A DNA stretch of 64,000 nucleotides from Candidatus Ornithospirochaeta avicola (GTDB lineage: Bacteria > Spirochaetota > Spirochaetia > Sphaerochaetales > Sphaerochaetaceae): the NCBI GenBank assembly GCA_019113245.1, contig DXHU01000023.1, positions 62,001 to 126,000 on the forward strand. Reading direction: 5' to 3'. Made by a program: the position numbers and the translations under genes. Shown piece after piece: positions 27,828 to 37,239 of the stretch. The notes beneath the pieces are model-generated. The model made no database searches, had not been told where the DNA came from, and worked only from the letters and a program-made list of their open reading frames with translations. Position 1 is the stretch's first letter, and every line of letters starts with the position of its first letter.

Positions 27828-29246
27828 ATGAATATTCTGATGGTTTCCAGCGAAGCTGTGCCCTTCTCAAAGTCAGGAGGACTGGCTGACGTTGTAGGCG
27901 CGCTTTCACATGAGCTCAATAAAGAAAATAATGTAAGGATTTTCATGCCTTTCTATTCTTTCATTGACAGAAAAGGCTTCAAAAAAGACATTTCCTGGTC
28001 CTTTGACATGCTTGAAGAGCATATTACGGTGTCATGCGTGAAAAAAAGAGAAAAGAATGTTGAATACATTGGGCTCTGCCATCCGTATTTCACAGAAAGG
28101 AAAGGAATATACGGCGACACTTCATTCACGCCTTATCAGGATAACGCAAAGCGCTTTGCTCTTTTTGCTCTTGCTGCTGTCTCCTACATGAAGGAAAGCG
28201 GCTTTGATGCAGATATAGTCCATTCACATGACTGGCCTGCAGGACTTGTAAGCTATATTGTAAAGAAAGAGAAGATGAAAGCTAAGACTGTGTTTACCAT
28301 CCACAACCTGGCCTACCAGGGAGTATTCAGCAGATATGATGCAGTCACATTCGGTTTTGCTCTGGACAAGAGACTGTATAACAACAGCAGCCTCAACAAG
28401 CAGATCAATTTTCTCAAAGCCGGAATTGAATTTTCAGATAAGATCACTACAGTCAGCCCTACATATGCTGAAGAGATTAAGACAGCATCACATGGAGAAG
28501 GTCTTGACTGGCTCCTGAGAGAAAGAGAAAAGGATTTAAAGGGAATAATAAACGGTATTGATACTCAGGAATGGAATCCGAAGACTGACAAGAACATATT
28601 GTATAAATATTCTTCTTCAGATCTCTCTGGAAAGGAGAAGATGAAAGAATATGTCCAGCAAAGGGAGGGTCTTGAAGTCAATGCAGACATTCCTCTCTTT
28701 GCCATGATCAGCAGACTTGCTGACCAGAAGGGATATACAGAGCTTCTCAGCGGATCCCCATCAGCGCTTGAAAGGATTCTTGAGAAAAACAACTGCCAGT
28801 TTGTGATAATAGGCACTGGAGACAAATTCTTTGAAGAAAAACTTGAAACCCTGAGCAGAAAATATAGAAATCTTTCTGCAAAGATAATGTTCAGTAACGC
28901 CGAAAGCCACATACTTGAAGCAGGTGCAGATTTCTTCCTGATGCCTTCCCGCTTTGAGCCTTGCGGCCTTAATCAGATATACAGCCTTCATTACGGGACT
29001 CTTCCTGTTGCACATTCCACAGGAGGACTTAAGGACAGCATCTGCGATTACAGTCAAAAAGATGCTGATGGCTTCCTCTTTGAAACACTGAACGGAGAGG
29101 AGATAATTGCTGCCACAGAAAGGGCAATAAAAGAGTATAATGAAGACAGAAGCGGAATTGAGAAAGCCAGAAAGAGAGGCATGAAAAAGGATTTCTCGTG
29201 GAAGAAGAGCGCAGGAGAATATATTAGTCTTTACAACAGTTTGTAA
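27828..29246 (+). CDS. glgA: Glycogen synthase (ADP-glucose)
   Basis: GT5-family glucosyltransferase of 472 residues. The N-terminal ADP-glucose site is NILMVSSEAVPFSKSGGLAD, with SHDWPAG and TIHNLAYQG in the first Rossmann domain. The GT-B second domain carries ISRLADQKGY and MPSRFEPCGLNQIYSLHYG with the catalytic glutamate. Starting at the first ATG of the conserved motif removes 23 upstream codons that overlap the trxB terminator. It pairs with glgC directly downstream for glycogen storage. Confidence 0.95.
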   Translation: MNILMVSSEAVPFSKSGGLADVVGALSHELNKENNVRIFMPFYSFIDRKGFKKDISWSFDMLEEHITVSCVKKREKNVEYIGLCHPYFTERKGIYGDTSFTPYQDNAKRFALFALAAVSYMKESGFDADIVHSHDWPAGLVSYIVKKEKMKAKTVFTIHNLAYQGVFSRYDAVTFGFALDKRLYNNSSLNKQINFLKAGIEFSDKITTVSPTYAEEIKTASHGEGLDWLLREREKDLKGIINGIDTQEWNPKTDKNILYKYSSSDLSGKEKMKEYVQQREGLEVNADIPLFAMISRLADQKGYTELLSGSPSALERILEKNNCQFVIIGTGDKFFEEKLETLSRKYRNLSAKIMFSNAESHILEAGADFFLMPSRFEPCGLNQIYSLHYGTLPVAHSTGGLKDSICDYSQKDADGFLFETLNGEEIIAATERAIKEYNEDRSGIEKARKRGMKKDFSWKKSAGEYISLYNSL

Positions 29247-29262
29247 AAACATGGAGGTATAT

Positions 29263-30558
29263 ATGAAAAAAGGCAACAAAGTCATTGCCATAGTATTAGG
29301 TGGAGGAAGAGGAACAAGGCTTTATCCTCTCACAATGGACAGGAGCAAGCCGGCTGTGCCGTTTGCAGGAAAGTACAGACTTGTGGATATCCCTATTTCC
29401 AACTGTATCAACAGCGGAATAAAGCAGATATATGTTCTGACACAGTTCAATTCAGCAAGCCTGCACAACCATATTGCTAATACATATCAGTTTGACCAGT
29501 TCTCTAATGGTTTTGTCGAGATTCTCGCAGCTGAGCAGACATACGCATCAGAAACATGGTACCAGGGAACAGCAGATGCTGTAAGAAAGAACCTCAAGCA
29601 TTTTTCTGACCAGAATGCGGACTACTATGTCATCCTCTCAGGAGACCAGCTTTACAGAATGGATTTCTCCCTCATGCTTCAGCGCCATATAGACAGCGGT
29701 GCAGATCTCACAATCGCTGCCAAGCCTATTTCACGAGCTGAGGCAACAGGTCTCGGAATCATCGGAGCTGATGAGAACGGAATGATTAAGAGCTTCTATG
29801 AAAAGCCGGCACCGGATATGGATATTTCTGAGTACAAGGTTCCTAAAAAGCTCATGAAGGACCAGCTGAATAAGTGCGTTGACGGCTCAAACGAGTACCT
29901 TGCCAGCATGGGTATCTATATCTTCACTGCCAAGGCAATGGAGGCAGCACTCAACAATGACAAGACAGACTTCGGCAAGGAGATTATTCCGGAAATCATA
30001 AAGACACGCCCGGTTGCAACATATCTCTTTGACGGATTCTGGGAAGACATTGGAACAATCAAGGCATTCTATGAGACAAATCTCAACCTTGCCAGCGAGA
30101 AGCCTCAGTTCAATTTCTACGATGAGGAAATGCCGATTTACACTCATCGCCGCCATCTTCCGGCAACAAAGGCTAACTTCTGCAACATCTCAAACTCCCT
30201 TACAAGTGAGGGCTCCATCATAACAAATGCATACATTGTCAACTCCATCATCGGTGTAAGAACATTCATCGAAGCAGGAGCAAGCCTGGATGGTGTTTAC
30301 TACATGGGAGCAAGTCATTACGAGACAGAAGAGGAAAAGGCAGATAATGCAAAGAAAGGAATTCCTAACATCGGTATTGGAAAGGCTTCAATAATCAAGA
30401 AGGCAATCATCGACCAGAATGTCAGAATCGGAGCAAACTGCCGCATCGGAATTGACAACATAGATCGCCCTGAAGGTGATTATGAAATGTATTCAGTGCA
30501 TGATGGAATCATCGTCATAAACAAGAATGCTGTAATCCCTGATGGAACAGTAATGTAA
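29263..30558 (+). CDS. glgC: Glucose-1-phosphate adenylyltransferase
   Basis: ADP-glucose pyrophosphorylase of 431 residues, the committed and allosterically controlled step of glycogen synthesis. The N-terminal nucleotidyltransferase domain shows LGGGRGTRLYPLTMDRSKPAVP, the catalytic SGDQLYRMD and FEDIG-like FWEDIGTIKAFYE. The C-terminal left-handed beta helix follows (NSIIGVRTFIEAG, KKAIIDQNVRIG). The ATG at 29263 was preferred to one four codons upstream because GGAGG lies between them. Activator identity (fructose-1,6-bisphosphate or other) cannot be read. Confidence 0.95.
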   Translation: MKKGNKVIAIVLGGGRGTRLYPLTMDRSKPAVPFAGKYRLVDIPISNCINSGIKQIYVLTQFNSASLHNHIANTYQFDQFSNGFVEILAAEQTYASETWYQGTADAVRKNLKHFSDQNADYYVILSGDQLYRMDFSLMLQRHIDSGADLTIAAKPISRAEATGLGIIGADENGMIKSFYEKPAPDMDISEYKVPKKLMKDQLNKCVDGSNEYLASMGIYIFTAKAMEAALNNDKTDFGKEIIPEIIKTRPVATYLFDGFWEDIGTIKAFYETNLNLASEKPQFNFYDEEMPIYTHRRHLPATKANFCNISNSLTSEGSIITNAYIVNSIIGVRTFIEAGASLDGVYYMGASHYETEEEKADNAKKGIPNIGIGKASIIKKAIIDQNVRIGANCRIGIDNIDRPEGDYEMYSVHDGIIVINKNAVIPDGTVM

Positions 30559-30581
30559 CAAGAGAGTTCTTTCTCTGTTTG

Positions 30582-30608
30582 GGACCTGGTCAAGCCGGGT
30601 CCTTTTTT
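30582..30608 (+). terminator. glgC terminator
   Basis: GGACCTGG, loop TCAAG, CCGGGTCC (8 bp, one G-U) and six T residues. The decayed MATE gene on the other strand ends inside this hairpin. Confidence 0.9.
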
Positions 30609-31373
30609 AAAATCCTTGCAAGCATCAAAGTCATCATGATTGTGCTTGCAATGCTTGCAATCACATCGCAAACAGGTTCTGCAAAGAAAATTGCTTCTGC
30701 AGAGAATGCAAGAGGGAAAATAACCAGAGAAACGGCATATATAAGCTTTCTAAAAAGCGAAAGCGGAAGTGCAAAACGTATTTGAGCAAGAGCTGTAAAT
30801 GAGTCGACAAAGGTATACTGGAACGCGAGCGGAATCACGCAGGATGTATATATTCTCATATAGCTCACGCTCTTTGAAAGGATTTTCTCATCCTGGGTGA
30901 AAAGGGATGCAAAGATATCAGAGCGAGTGAATGTGAAAACCGTCATGAGAAAGTAAAAAGCACTGCATAAAGAAGAGTTGCATATATTGCCTTTCTCACA
31001 CGATAAGAATCTGATGAACCGTAGTTAAATGATATCAGGCCCTGACTGCCTGCTGTTATTCCTCCAAGTGGCTGGAAAATAAGGAGCATGTAGCTCTGTA
31101 CGATTGTCGCGCATGTGATTAAAAAATCAGCATCAGAACCTCCCCTGAGTTTGAGCATGAAATTAAGAAGAAGAATGAGTATGCTGTCTGTTGCAATGAT
31201 CAGAAAAGGAGAAAGGCCGAATTTGCATATCTCAAGAAAGACACGCATGCTGTACAAACTGAAACTAAGCCTTATTTTCAACTTTTTCGAAAACAGACAG
31301 AAAATGTATATGAAGCAGAAAATGCCTAGCTGATTACAGTTGCTATTGCAGCTCCTTTGACAAGTTTCATCCC
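30590..31373 (-). pseudogene. Decayed MATE-family efflux gene (C-terminal half)
   Basis: Three minus-strand pieces line up as the second half of a MATE transporter. KLVKGAAIATVIS (about 31329-31370) is followed in another frame by LGIFCFIYIFCLFSKKLKIR and the 31281-30943 frame (ATDSILILLLNFML, QPLGGITAGSQGLISFNYG). A further shift near 30945 leads into IFASLFTQDEKILSKSVSYM and the last helices. At least two frameshifts and loss of the first six helices mark it as dead. Its upstream end runs into the opposing HMA2-like remnant, so a deletion probably joined the two. An intact MATE gene lies at 58573-59943. Confidence 0.75.
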
Positions 31374-31844
31374 AGGACGTATAAGGTTACGTAGCCGGAT
31401 TTTCCGTGATGATGATATCGCATCTGCCTTCACATCTCTCCTTGATGCAACAGGAATCATTACTGGCATAGAACGAAATGCGATACAGGAAGTTTCCTTG
31501 TTTCATATAGAGCGGAGTGCATACCTTCTGCAGAGAATCTTATCAGATTCGCTTCCGCCTATATGCCTCAGTTGGCCAGGCTGAAGTTCCGCATACTTTA
31601 CTACACTCCCCAGGACAAGGGTGCAATTCTTTCTGCAATTTCACAGGCATCAACAGCACTTCCTGAAATAAAGAGACGCCTCCTCCTGAATACCTGATTT
31701 CATATCTGGGAAGCAGCGTTCATTGGAGCTTTCACTAACTTCGGATTGTCCAAAGAGCGTTGGAGGCGTGCGTTAAAGACTGTCGGCTCATATTCAGCTT
31801 TCTTTTGGGGCTTTCTATATTGGAAAGAATTAGATAAAATATAA
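31357..31844 (+). pseudogene. Frameshifted HMA2-like heavy-metal-associated protein
   Basis: The frame from 31357 begins TSFIPGRIRLRS and continues GIITGIERNA, the start of an HMA2-type domain (FxPGRIRLR... GV..V..N). Homology then jumps frame at 31480 to DTGSFLVSYR (the N-x-x-TGSLLVxY strand), consistent with loss of one base. This second frame runs to a TGA at 31695 and continues in phase to 31844 with LSKERWRRALKTVGSYSAFF and a helix. One frameshift and one in-frame stop make function unlikely. HMA2 proteins usually accompany metal P-type ATPases; none is seen here. Confidence 0.6.
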
Positions 31845-31861
31845 GTTAGCATAAGCTAACT
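31844..31861. promoter_or_regulatory. Palindromic operator candidate upstream of gpmA
   Basis: AGTTAGC-ATAA-GCTAACT, a perfect 7-bp inverted repeat. It lies four bases after a possible -10 (TAAAAT, 31835-31840) and 13 bases before the gpmA ATG, so it covers the expected transcription start. The TTAG...CTAA layout resembles metal-dependent DtxR/MntR/TroR-type operators, but the regulator is not known. Confidence 0.45.
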
Positions 31862-31874
31862 AGCGAGGTGGATT

Positions 31875-32621
31875 ATGCATATACTTGTAATGATAAGGCA
31901 TGGAGAGAGTGTGTGGAATAAAGCTAACCTCTTCACGGGATGGACAGATGTCGAGTTATCTGAAAATGGTTGGAATGAGGCACATCAAGGTGGCAGACTT
32001 TTAAAGGAAGAGGGGCTTTCTTTTGATATCTGCTATACATCGTATCTGAAGAGGGCCATACACACTGCATCGGCAGTTCTTGGAGAACTTGATGAAGAAT
32101 GGATTCCTATAGTCAAGGACTGGCGCCTCAATGAACGGCATTATGGTGCGCTTCAGGGACTCAACAAAGCTGAGACGGCTGCTAAATATGGGGCGGAGCA
32201 GGTCAGGATCTGGAGACGTTCCTTTGACATACAACCACCGGCTCTTGACCCGGCAGATGAGAGGAATCCGACACTGCAGAAAATGTACAGGAATGTCGAA
32301 AAAACATTGCTTCCGCTTACTGAGAGCCTTAAGGATACCATTGCACGTGTTGTCCCGTACTACGAGAACGTCATAAAGAAGGATATGGAGGCTGGCCGGA
32401 ACGTGCTTATTGCAGCTCATGGCAATTCCCTCAGGGCTCTTGTCAAATATCTTGATGAAATCAGCGATGATGATATTGTCGGCATCAATATTCCCACTGG
32501 TGTACCGCTTGTCTATGAACTTGATGATGATCTGAAGGCTATAAGCCATCGCTATCTTGGGGATGCGAAAGAGCTTGAAGCGAAGATCCAGAGCGTTGCG
32601 AAGCAGGGAGAAGCAAAATGA
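31875..32621 (+). CDS. gpmA: 2,3-Bisphosphoglycerate-dependent phosphoglycerate mutase
   Basis: Glycolytic mutase of the histidine phosphatase superfamily, 248 residues, the standard length. The phosphorylated His9 lies in IRHGESVWN; the catalytic Glu87 is in [11 protein letters not shown] and the second His182 in [10 protein letters not shown]. In Treponema pallidum gpm is part of the metal-regulated tro operon; here a palindromic operator candidate precedes it and ferritin lies two genes downstream, which makes metal control worth testing. Shine-Dalgarno GAGGTGG is present. It overlaps the next gene by four bases. Confidence 0.95.
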   Translation: MHILVMIRHGESVWNKANLFTGWTDVELSENGWNEAHQGGRLLKEEGLSFDICYTSYLKRAIHTASAVLGELDEEWIPIVKDWRLNERHYGALQGLNKAETAAKYGAEQVRIWRRSFDIQPPALDPADERNPTLQKMYRNVEKTLLPLTESLKDTIARVVPYYENVIKKDMEAGRNVLIAAHGNSLRALVKYLDEISDDDIVGINIPTGVPLVYELDDDLKAISHRYLGDAKELEAKIQSVAKQGEAK

Positions 32622-33217
32622 ATCCGCTGAAGCGTTATCTCCAGAATTGCGCAAAGCCTGAAGCTAATGGATTTGGGCATCTGGTGTTGAAAGGTATGAA
32701 TAGCGGACACAGGAAGCTTCATTCATGGCTTCTGGAAAACGTGGAGATTCCTGAAAGTGGTACAGTTCTTGATGTAGGATGCGGGGGCGGTGCATTGATT
32801 AAGTCAGTGCTCTCGCGAAATGATAGTCTCAAGGCTGTTGGAGTCGATATAAGTGAAGAGAGTGTAAAGATGGTATCTTCCATTTCTGAACGCGTAGAAG
32901 CGTGTTGCTGTGATATCAGACAAATCCCATATCCTGATAATACGTTCTCACTTGCGCTTTCTTCAGAGTCAATTTATTTCTGGAATGATATCCCTTCTTG
33001 TCTTCTTGCTGTAAAGAGGGTTCTTAAAGAAGGATCTGTGTTTGCTTTGGCGGTTGAGTCAGCAGATAAGAAAAAGGGTGGAATCTGGATGAAAAGAATT
33101 CCGGGGATGATGATCTATTCGCCAACAGATCTGAAAGTATTCTTTGCTGAGGCTGGATTCCAGCATGTAGAGGTCATCCGCAGGAAAGACTGGTGTCTTG
33201 TGAAAGGGATGAAGTGA
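32618..33217 (+). CDS. Class I SAM-dependent methyltransferase
   Basis: A 199-residue methyltransferase of the UbiE/Methyltransf_11 type. Motif [16 protein letters not shown], motif [11 protein letters not shown], a [17 protein letters not shown] segment and a C-terminal domain ending DWCLVKGMK. The substrate is unknown. Its ATG overlaps the gpmA stop (ATGA), so the two are translationally coupled, an unusual pairing for a glycolytic enzyme. Codon use in this gene and its neighbours looks less biased than in fba or glgC, compatible with recent transfer. Confidence 0.8.
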   Translation: MNPLKRYLQNCAKPEANGFGHLVLKGMNSGHRKLHSWLLENVEIPESGTVLDVGCGGGALIKSVLSRNDSLKAVGVDISEESVKMVSSISERVEACCCDIRQIPYPDNTFSLALSSESIYFWNDIPSCLLAVKRVLKEGSVFALAVESADKKKGGIWMKRIPGMMIYSPTDLKVFFAEAGFQHVEVIRRKDWCLVKGMK

Positions 33218-33248
33218 GGAGTGGAGTACAACGAGCTATGACAGGACA

Positions 33249-33277
33249 TTGACGTTTGTCCAATTTATAGTTAGATT
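33249..33277 (+). promoter_or_regulatory. Promoter of the ferritin gene
   Basis: TTGACG (33249-33254), 17-base spacer, TAGATT (33272-33277), 24 bases before the ferritin ATG. Confidence 0.6.
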
Positions 33278-33300
33278 CAGACAACAGAAGGAGTAATATT

Positions 33301-33789
33301 ATGATTTCAAGGAAACTATCGGAAAAACTGAATGAACAGATCAATAAGGAAATATATTCTGCGTATCTTTATCAGGATATATCGAATTATTACGCAGTAA
33401 AGGGGCTGAAGGGCTTTTCAAAATGGTTTGCAATCCAGGCGGGAGAGGAGCTTGATCACGCAAGGAAAATCAATGGCTATCTCCTGGATGAAGGCATAAC
33501 GCCAGTCCTTAGTACGATTGCCGCACCCGACAGCAGATTTGAGGATCTGAAAGCGCCGCTTGTTGCAGCATATGAGCATGAGAAATTCATTACTTCATCA
33601 ATTAATGATATCTTCAGAGCTGCGGATGATGAAGGAGACTATCGAACAAAGAGATTCCTTGGCTGGTTCATTGACGAACAGGCAGAGGAAGAGAAAAATG
33701 CTTCAGAGTTGATTACCGAGTACGATCTTTTTGGATCGACAAGCCAGGGGTTGTTCATGCTTGATTCGAAACTGGGCGAAAGAAAGTGA
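33301..33789 (+). CDS. ftnA: Bacterial non-heme ferritin
   Basis: Iron-storage ferritin of 162 residues forming a 24-subunit cage. All ferroxidase-centre residues are visible: Glu17, Glu50 and His53 (GEELDHAR), Glu94 region (YEHEKF) and EQAEEEKN with Gln127 and Glu130. It follows FtnA length and lacks the heme-ligand Met of bacterioferritin. It has its own promoter and a strong AGAAGGAG Shine-Dalgarno. Downstream lies the insertion element. Confidence 0.95.
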   Translation: MISRKLSEKLNEQINKEIYSAYLYQDISNYYAVKGLKGFSKWFAIQAGEELDHARKINGYLLDEGITPVLSTIAAPDSRFEDLKAPLVAAYEHEKFITSSINDIFRAADDEGDYRTKRFLGWFIDEQAEEEKNASELITEYDLFGSTSQGLFMLDSKLGERK

Positions 33790-33909
33790 TTTGCTTTCGT
33801 TTCTGCAGAGAAAACGTTAGCTGATGGAAAAGGCCGTTGTTTCAAAGAGAGAAGGAGCTGTTGCATAAATCGTTTTTGAAGATTGGCAGCGCCCATCAGT
33901 AGACTACAG

Positions 33910-33929
33910 AGCAGGACTTCGGTCCTGCT
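33910..33929. terminator. Perfect UUCG hairpin at the left side of the IS
   Basis: AGCAGGAC, tetraloop TTCG, GTCCTGCT: eight perfect pairs with an ultra-stable loop, followed on the plus strand by TTTGT. It may stop transcription into or out of the element. Confidence 0.5.
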
Positions 33930-34022
33930 TTGTACATAAAAAAGGATGAACCGAGTCAGAATCTGACCATCAGGGACAGAATCCCCTCTGGGTAGCACCG
34001 GAATCAAATTTGAATCAGCAGA

Positions 34023-35581
34023 TTAGCCAGCATTCTGCTCTATCCTGAACCAGAAAGGAGTGCCGGCCCGGCAGTTTGCAAGCCGTATGGAATATCTGAG
34101 GGCATTGCCAGCCATGCATAGGATCATCCATTCCGTCTCTATGTTCTTAATCCCATGTGTACGGAATCTGCGGTAGCCGAATGCGGCCTTGAGAAGGGAG
34201 AAAGAGCCTTCGGCCTGTATGCTCCTGTTTATCCTTATCTCTATCCCCTCATCGCTGGTTATCAATGCCTCGCTCTTCCTTCTGTATTTCTCGGTTTCAA
34301 TATCTATCGTAAGCCGCTTGTAATCATGCTTTGCAGCCTGGGAGAGCATGCACTGCTTCCTCAAAGGGCAGCTCTTGCATCCTCTCCTTGCCTCATACAC
34401 CTGGCCCTTGGATGTGTCATGCACATGGTAGAGCTTATGCCCCTCATGCAGGTGAAGGTGTCAGCATTCTCATCATATTCATAATTGCATTTCAATGAAG
34501 GATTCCGCTTGTTCTTCCTCTTCTTGTTCTCATCATGGTACTGAGGTTTGATGTATGCCTTCTTCCCATGCTCCTCAAGCCACCTGTAGTTCTCCTTTAT
34601 GTCATAGCCTGAATCCGCGCAGTACGAATCATAGGAGAATCCTTCCTCCTCGATCTTCTCGAGCATCGGTATCATCGTGCGGTAATCAGTACGGTCCATG
34701 AATGCCCCGCAGGCAATCACATAGCCGTTCTGGACAAGGTTCTGCATATTGTATGCCGCCTTGAGCTGTCCGTTCCTCATGTAGTCTTCCTTCATCCTCA
34801 TGAACGTCGCATCCTCATCAGTCTTGGAAAGGCTGTTCCTTCCGGTTTCCTTCATCTTCCTTATCCATGAGATGTAATCAGTTATCTTCTGCTTCTCCTC
34901 CCTCATCTTCTTCCAGTCCCGCTGTTCCTGCGAAAGATGATGGCCGCGCCCCTCTGATGATGGGAACCTGATGCCTCTCTTCTGCATGAGAGCCTCGAAT
35001 GAATCGATGACCGACATCGCATTCTTCTCTGTCACCTCCGCTTCAAGCCCATAGGAAGCTGCAATCGCGGAGATCCTTGAGAAAGCCTTAGCAAGGTTCT
35101 TCTCACATGCAGAAAGCCATACGAATGTGTATTTCCCTGCTACGCTCTCTATCTTCGTCCCATCCTGGAATACTGTGTGTCCATCAAGCTCCCCAACCTC
35201 CTTCAGCCTCATCACGCTCTGCCTCATGATGTCTGCTATCGCGTCATGGTTGCTGCGGATGAATCTGTCTATCGTGGAGTGGTCTGGTATCCTGTCCATG
35301 CCGAGGACCTTCATGCATACGCAGTTCCTTCTCATCAGCTTCTCTATCTCCCGGGAGGAGAAGGTTCCATTCATGTATGCATAAATGATCAGGACCATCA
35401 TCTTCGAGGGATGAAGGCAGTATGGCCGGCCTCTTTTCTCCTTTCGGCAGAAGAGAGAGTAGTCAAGGGATGAATACAATGCATCCAGCGCTTCTATGTA
35501 TGAGGAATATGTTCCGTCAAGCGGTATTGAGAGGTTCAGATACAGTTGCCCGTTCTCGAGATTGAGGATATTATCATTCAT
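34023..35581 (-). pseudogene. IS1182-type transposase, frameshifted
   Basis: The first frame (35581 to 34440) encodes about 380 residues of a DDE transposase. It has an N-terminal DUF772-like domain (HPSKMMVLIIYAYMNG, RNCVCMKVLG, PDHSTIDRFIRSN), followed by catalytic-region motifs VFQDGTKIESVAGKYTF and YCADSGYD. At a run of four C (34440-34443; G on the coding strand) the frame breaks. The coding continues one base back as HKLYHVHDTSKGQVYEARRG, CKSCPLRKQC and the C-terminal INRSIQAEGSFSLLKAAFG to 34023. One lost G in the run would explain it; a sequencing error in a short homopolymer or programmed slippage are alternatives. Confidence 0.8.
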
Positions 35582-35768
35582 GGCTGTATAGCTAGCAAGC
35601 TCCTCCTGTTTATTTCTTTGTGGTTATTGAAATTATAACAGAAAAGGCTTGCTTTTTCTATGCCAGAACACTTCAATTCATAAATTAATTCGTTTTATTG
35701 GAAGAAGTTATATATCACTTGCTTAGACAGCAGAAGGCCGCCGCTTTTTGCGACGGTCCCCTTAAATC

Positions 35769-36794
35769 TCAGCAGATTTCTCTGATCCATCCGGAAGGAG
35801 CTTCTATATCTCCATTCTGTATTCCTGTAAGCGTTTTTCTGAGCTTTGCAGTAACAGGACCCATCTCTTCCATTCCGGATTTAAACTGAATGCTACCTCC
35901 CCTGTAGTCTATCTGTCCAACTGGTGATATTACAGCGGCAGTTCCGCACAGTCCACACTCTGCAAAGTCTGAAAGCTCATCAAAATAGACTTCTCTCTCC
36001 TCTACCTCAAGGCCCAGATAATGCTCAGCTACATACACAAGGCTCCTTCTTGTGATTGAAGGAAGAATTGTAGAGCTCTTCGGAGTAACAACTTTTTTAT
36101 CGTTTGTGATAAAAAGGAAGTTAGCTCCTCCAGTCTCCTCCACTTTAGTCCTTGTTGCTGCATCAAGGTAAAGATTCTCGCTGTAGCCGTTCTTCTTTGC
36201 CTCATAACCGGCATAAAGACTCATTGCATAGTTCAGTCCGGCCTTGATATTTCCTGTTCCGTTCGGAGCTGCCCTGTCGTAATCAGAGACAGTTATCTTC
36301 AACGGCTTTATTCCGCCTTTGAAATAAGGGCCTACAGGAGTTACGAAAACACGGAATTCATACTCAGGGGCAGGACTTACCCCGATTACAGCACCGCTTC
36401 CATACACAAAAGGCCTTATATAAAGCGTTGCTCCTGTACCATAAGGAGGCACATATGCGGCATTTGCTCTGACTGTCTCATCAACAGCTTTCAAAAATAC
36501 TTCCTTGCTCACCTCTGGGATCAGGAGTCTCCTGCATGATGAGATTAAGCGCTCTGCATTCAGATCAGGACGGAATGTGACGATCCTTCCGTTTTTCTGA
36601 GTATATGCTTTCAGGCCCTCAAAACATGTTTGCGCATACTGAAGAACACCGGCTGACTCGCTCATTTTGCATTCAGGATCGCTTATAAGCTTTCCTTCAT
36701 CCCATTTGCCATCCTTATAATGGGATACGAATCTGTAATCTGTAGGGATATAAGCAAATGAAAGCTCACTCCAGTTGATGTTCTTCTTTTCCAT
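35769..36794 (-). CDS. ilvE: Branched-chain amino acid aminotransferase
   Basis: PLP enzyme of fold type IV that transaminates the 2-oxo acids to Val, Leu and Ile. 341 residues, of the longer BCAT type. The Schiff-base lysine is Lys184 in GTGNIKAGLNYA; FEGLKAY near residue 60 and IRPFVYGSG contribute to the substrate site, and EETGGANFLF follows. It is separated by about 25 kb from the main ilv-leu operon, so it is not under the same attenuator. Stands between the IS and a NUDIX gene; an AAAGGA Shine-Dalgarno precedes the ATG. Confidence 0.93.
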   Translation of the reverse strand: MEKKNINWSELSFAYIPTDYRFVSHYKDGKWDEGKLISDPECKMSESAGVLQYAQTCFEGLKAYTQKNGRIVTFRPDLNAERLISSCRRLLIPEVSKEVFLKAVDETVRANAAYVPPYGTGATLYIRPFVYGSGAVIGVSPAPEYEFRVFVTPVGPYFKGGIKPLKITVSDYDRAAPNGTGNIKAGLNYAMSLYAGYEAKKNGYSENLYLDAATRTKVEETGGANFLFITNDKKVVTPKSSTILPSITRRSLVYVAEHYLGLEVEEREVYFDELSDFAECGLCGTAAVISPVGQIDYRGGSIQFKSGMEEMGPVTAKLRKTLTGIQNGDIEAPSGWIREIC

Positions 36795-36829
36795 ATCTGT
36801 ACGTCCTTTAATGAAATATTGTCTGGATT

Positions 36830-37231
36830 TTAGTCTTCAAGAAAATTATTTTCAAGAAGAAAGGAGGCTATTTTGCTGTCACTTTTTCCAAAATCGAGCT
36901 CTTTAAGTTCCTTTTTTCCGGCATAGAGGAAATCTGTATGCACAGTAAGAGTGAATTCAGGATTAGGAATGTCTATCAGAAAGGCCTTCAGGATATAATG
37001 CGTATCCTTATTGTCAAACTCAGTAGTGAAAATCTCCTCCTTAGAGAAAATCTGCACATCAAGCTCTTCTTTGAATTCACGAATGAGAGTATCAGAGAGA
37101 CTCTCGCTCTGTCTGTTCTTTCCTCCAGGAAATTCCCATTTGCCGGAAAGAGCACCCTCATTTATCCTCTTTGCAACAAGAACCCTGCCGTTTTTTATGA
37201 AAATCCCAGCTGTTGTGTAACGTGTGTTCAT
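36830..37231 (-). CDS. NUDIX hydrolase (MutT-like)
   Basis: 133-residue NUDIX enzyme. The Nudix box runs from GGKNRQSES through TLIREFKEELDV, with the metal-binding REFKEE present and the final Gly of the consensus replaced by Asp. The N-terminal TTAGIFIKNGRVLVAKR and SGKWEFPGGK resemble MutT-type 8-oxo-dGTPases, which remove oxidised nucleotides, but other nucleotide substrates are possible. It sits downstream of the membrane protein gene and upstream of ilvE on the same strand. Confidence 0.85.
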   Translation of the reverse strand: MNTRYTTAGIFIKNGRVLVAKRINEGALSGKWEFPGGKNRQSESLSDTLIREFKEELDVQIFSKEEIFTTEFDNKDTHYILKAFLIDIPNPEFTLTVHTDFLYAGKKELKELDFGKSDSKIASFLLENNFLED

Positions 37232-37239
37232 ACTTCCTC

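Larger units (their letters stand above)
33858..35641. mobile_element. IS1182-family insertion element, inactivated
   Basis: The element surrounds a frameshifted transposase gene on the minus strand, with about 165 non-coding bases on its 3' side and 60 on its 5' side. The limits given are tentative. CTGTT at 33858 reads inward as CTGTTGCATAAATCG and the right edge reads inward as CTGTTATAATTTC, but the similarity is short. No target duplication could be recognised, so the ends may be off by tens of bases. It stands between ferritin and ilvE, in the accessory patch that also holds two decayed genes. Confidence 0.5.

Noticed and set aside
28761..29291. 176-codon open frame opposite glgA/glgC
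   Set aside because: Antisense shadow across two real genes; low-quality hydrophobic/Cys-rich translation.
31357..31584. 75-codon frame as an intact HMA protein
   Set aside because: Homology continues in another frame after residue 41, so the short frame is a fragment of a pseudogene.
32001..32654. 217-codon open frame opposite gpmA
   Set aside because: Antisense shadow; gpmA has all catalytic residues and the opposite frame has none.
33858..35641. Clear terminal inverted repeats and target duplication of the IS
   Set aside because: Only CTGTT plus scattered matches could be aligned and no flanking direct repeat was visible, so ends are left tentative.
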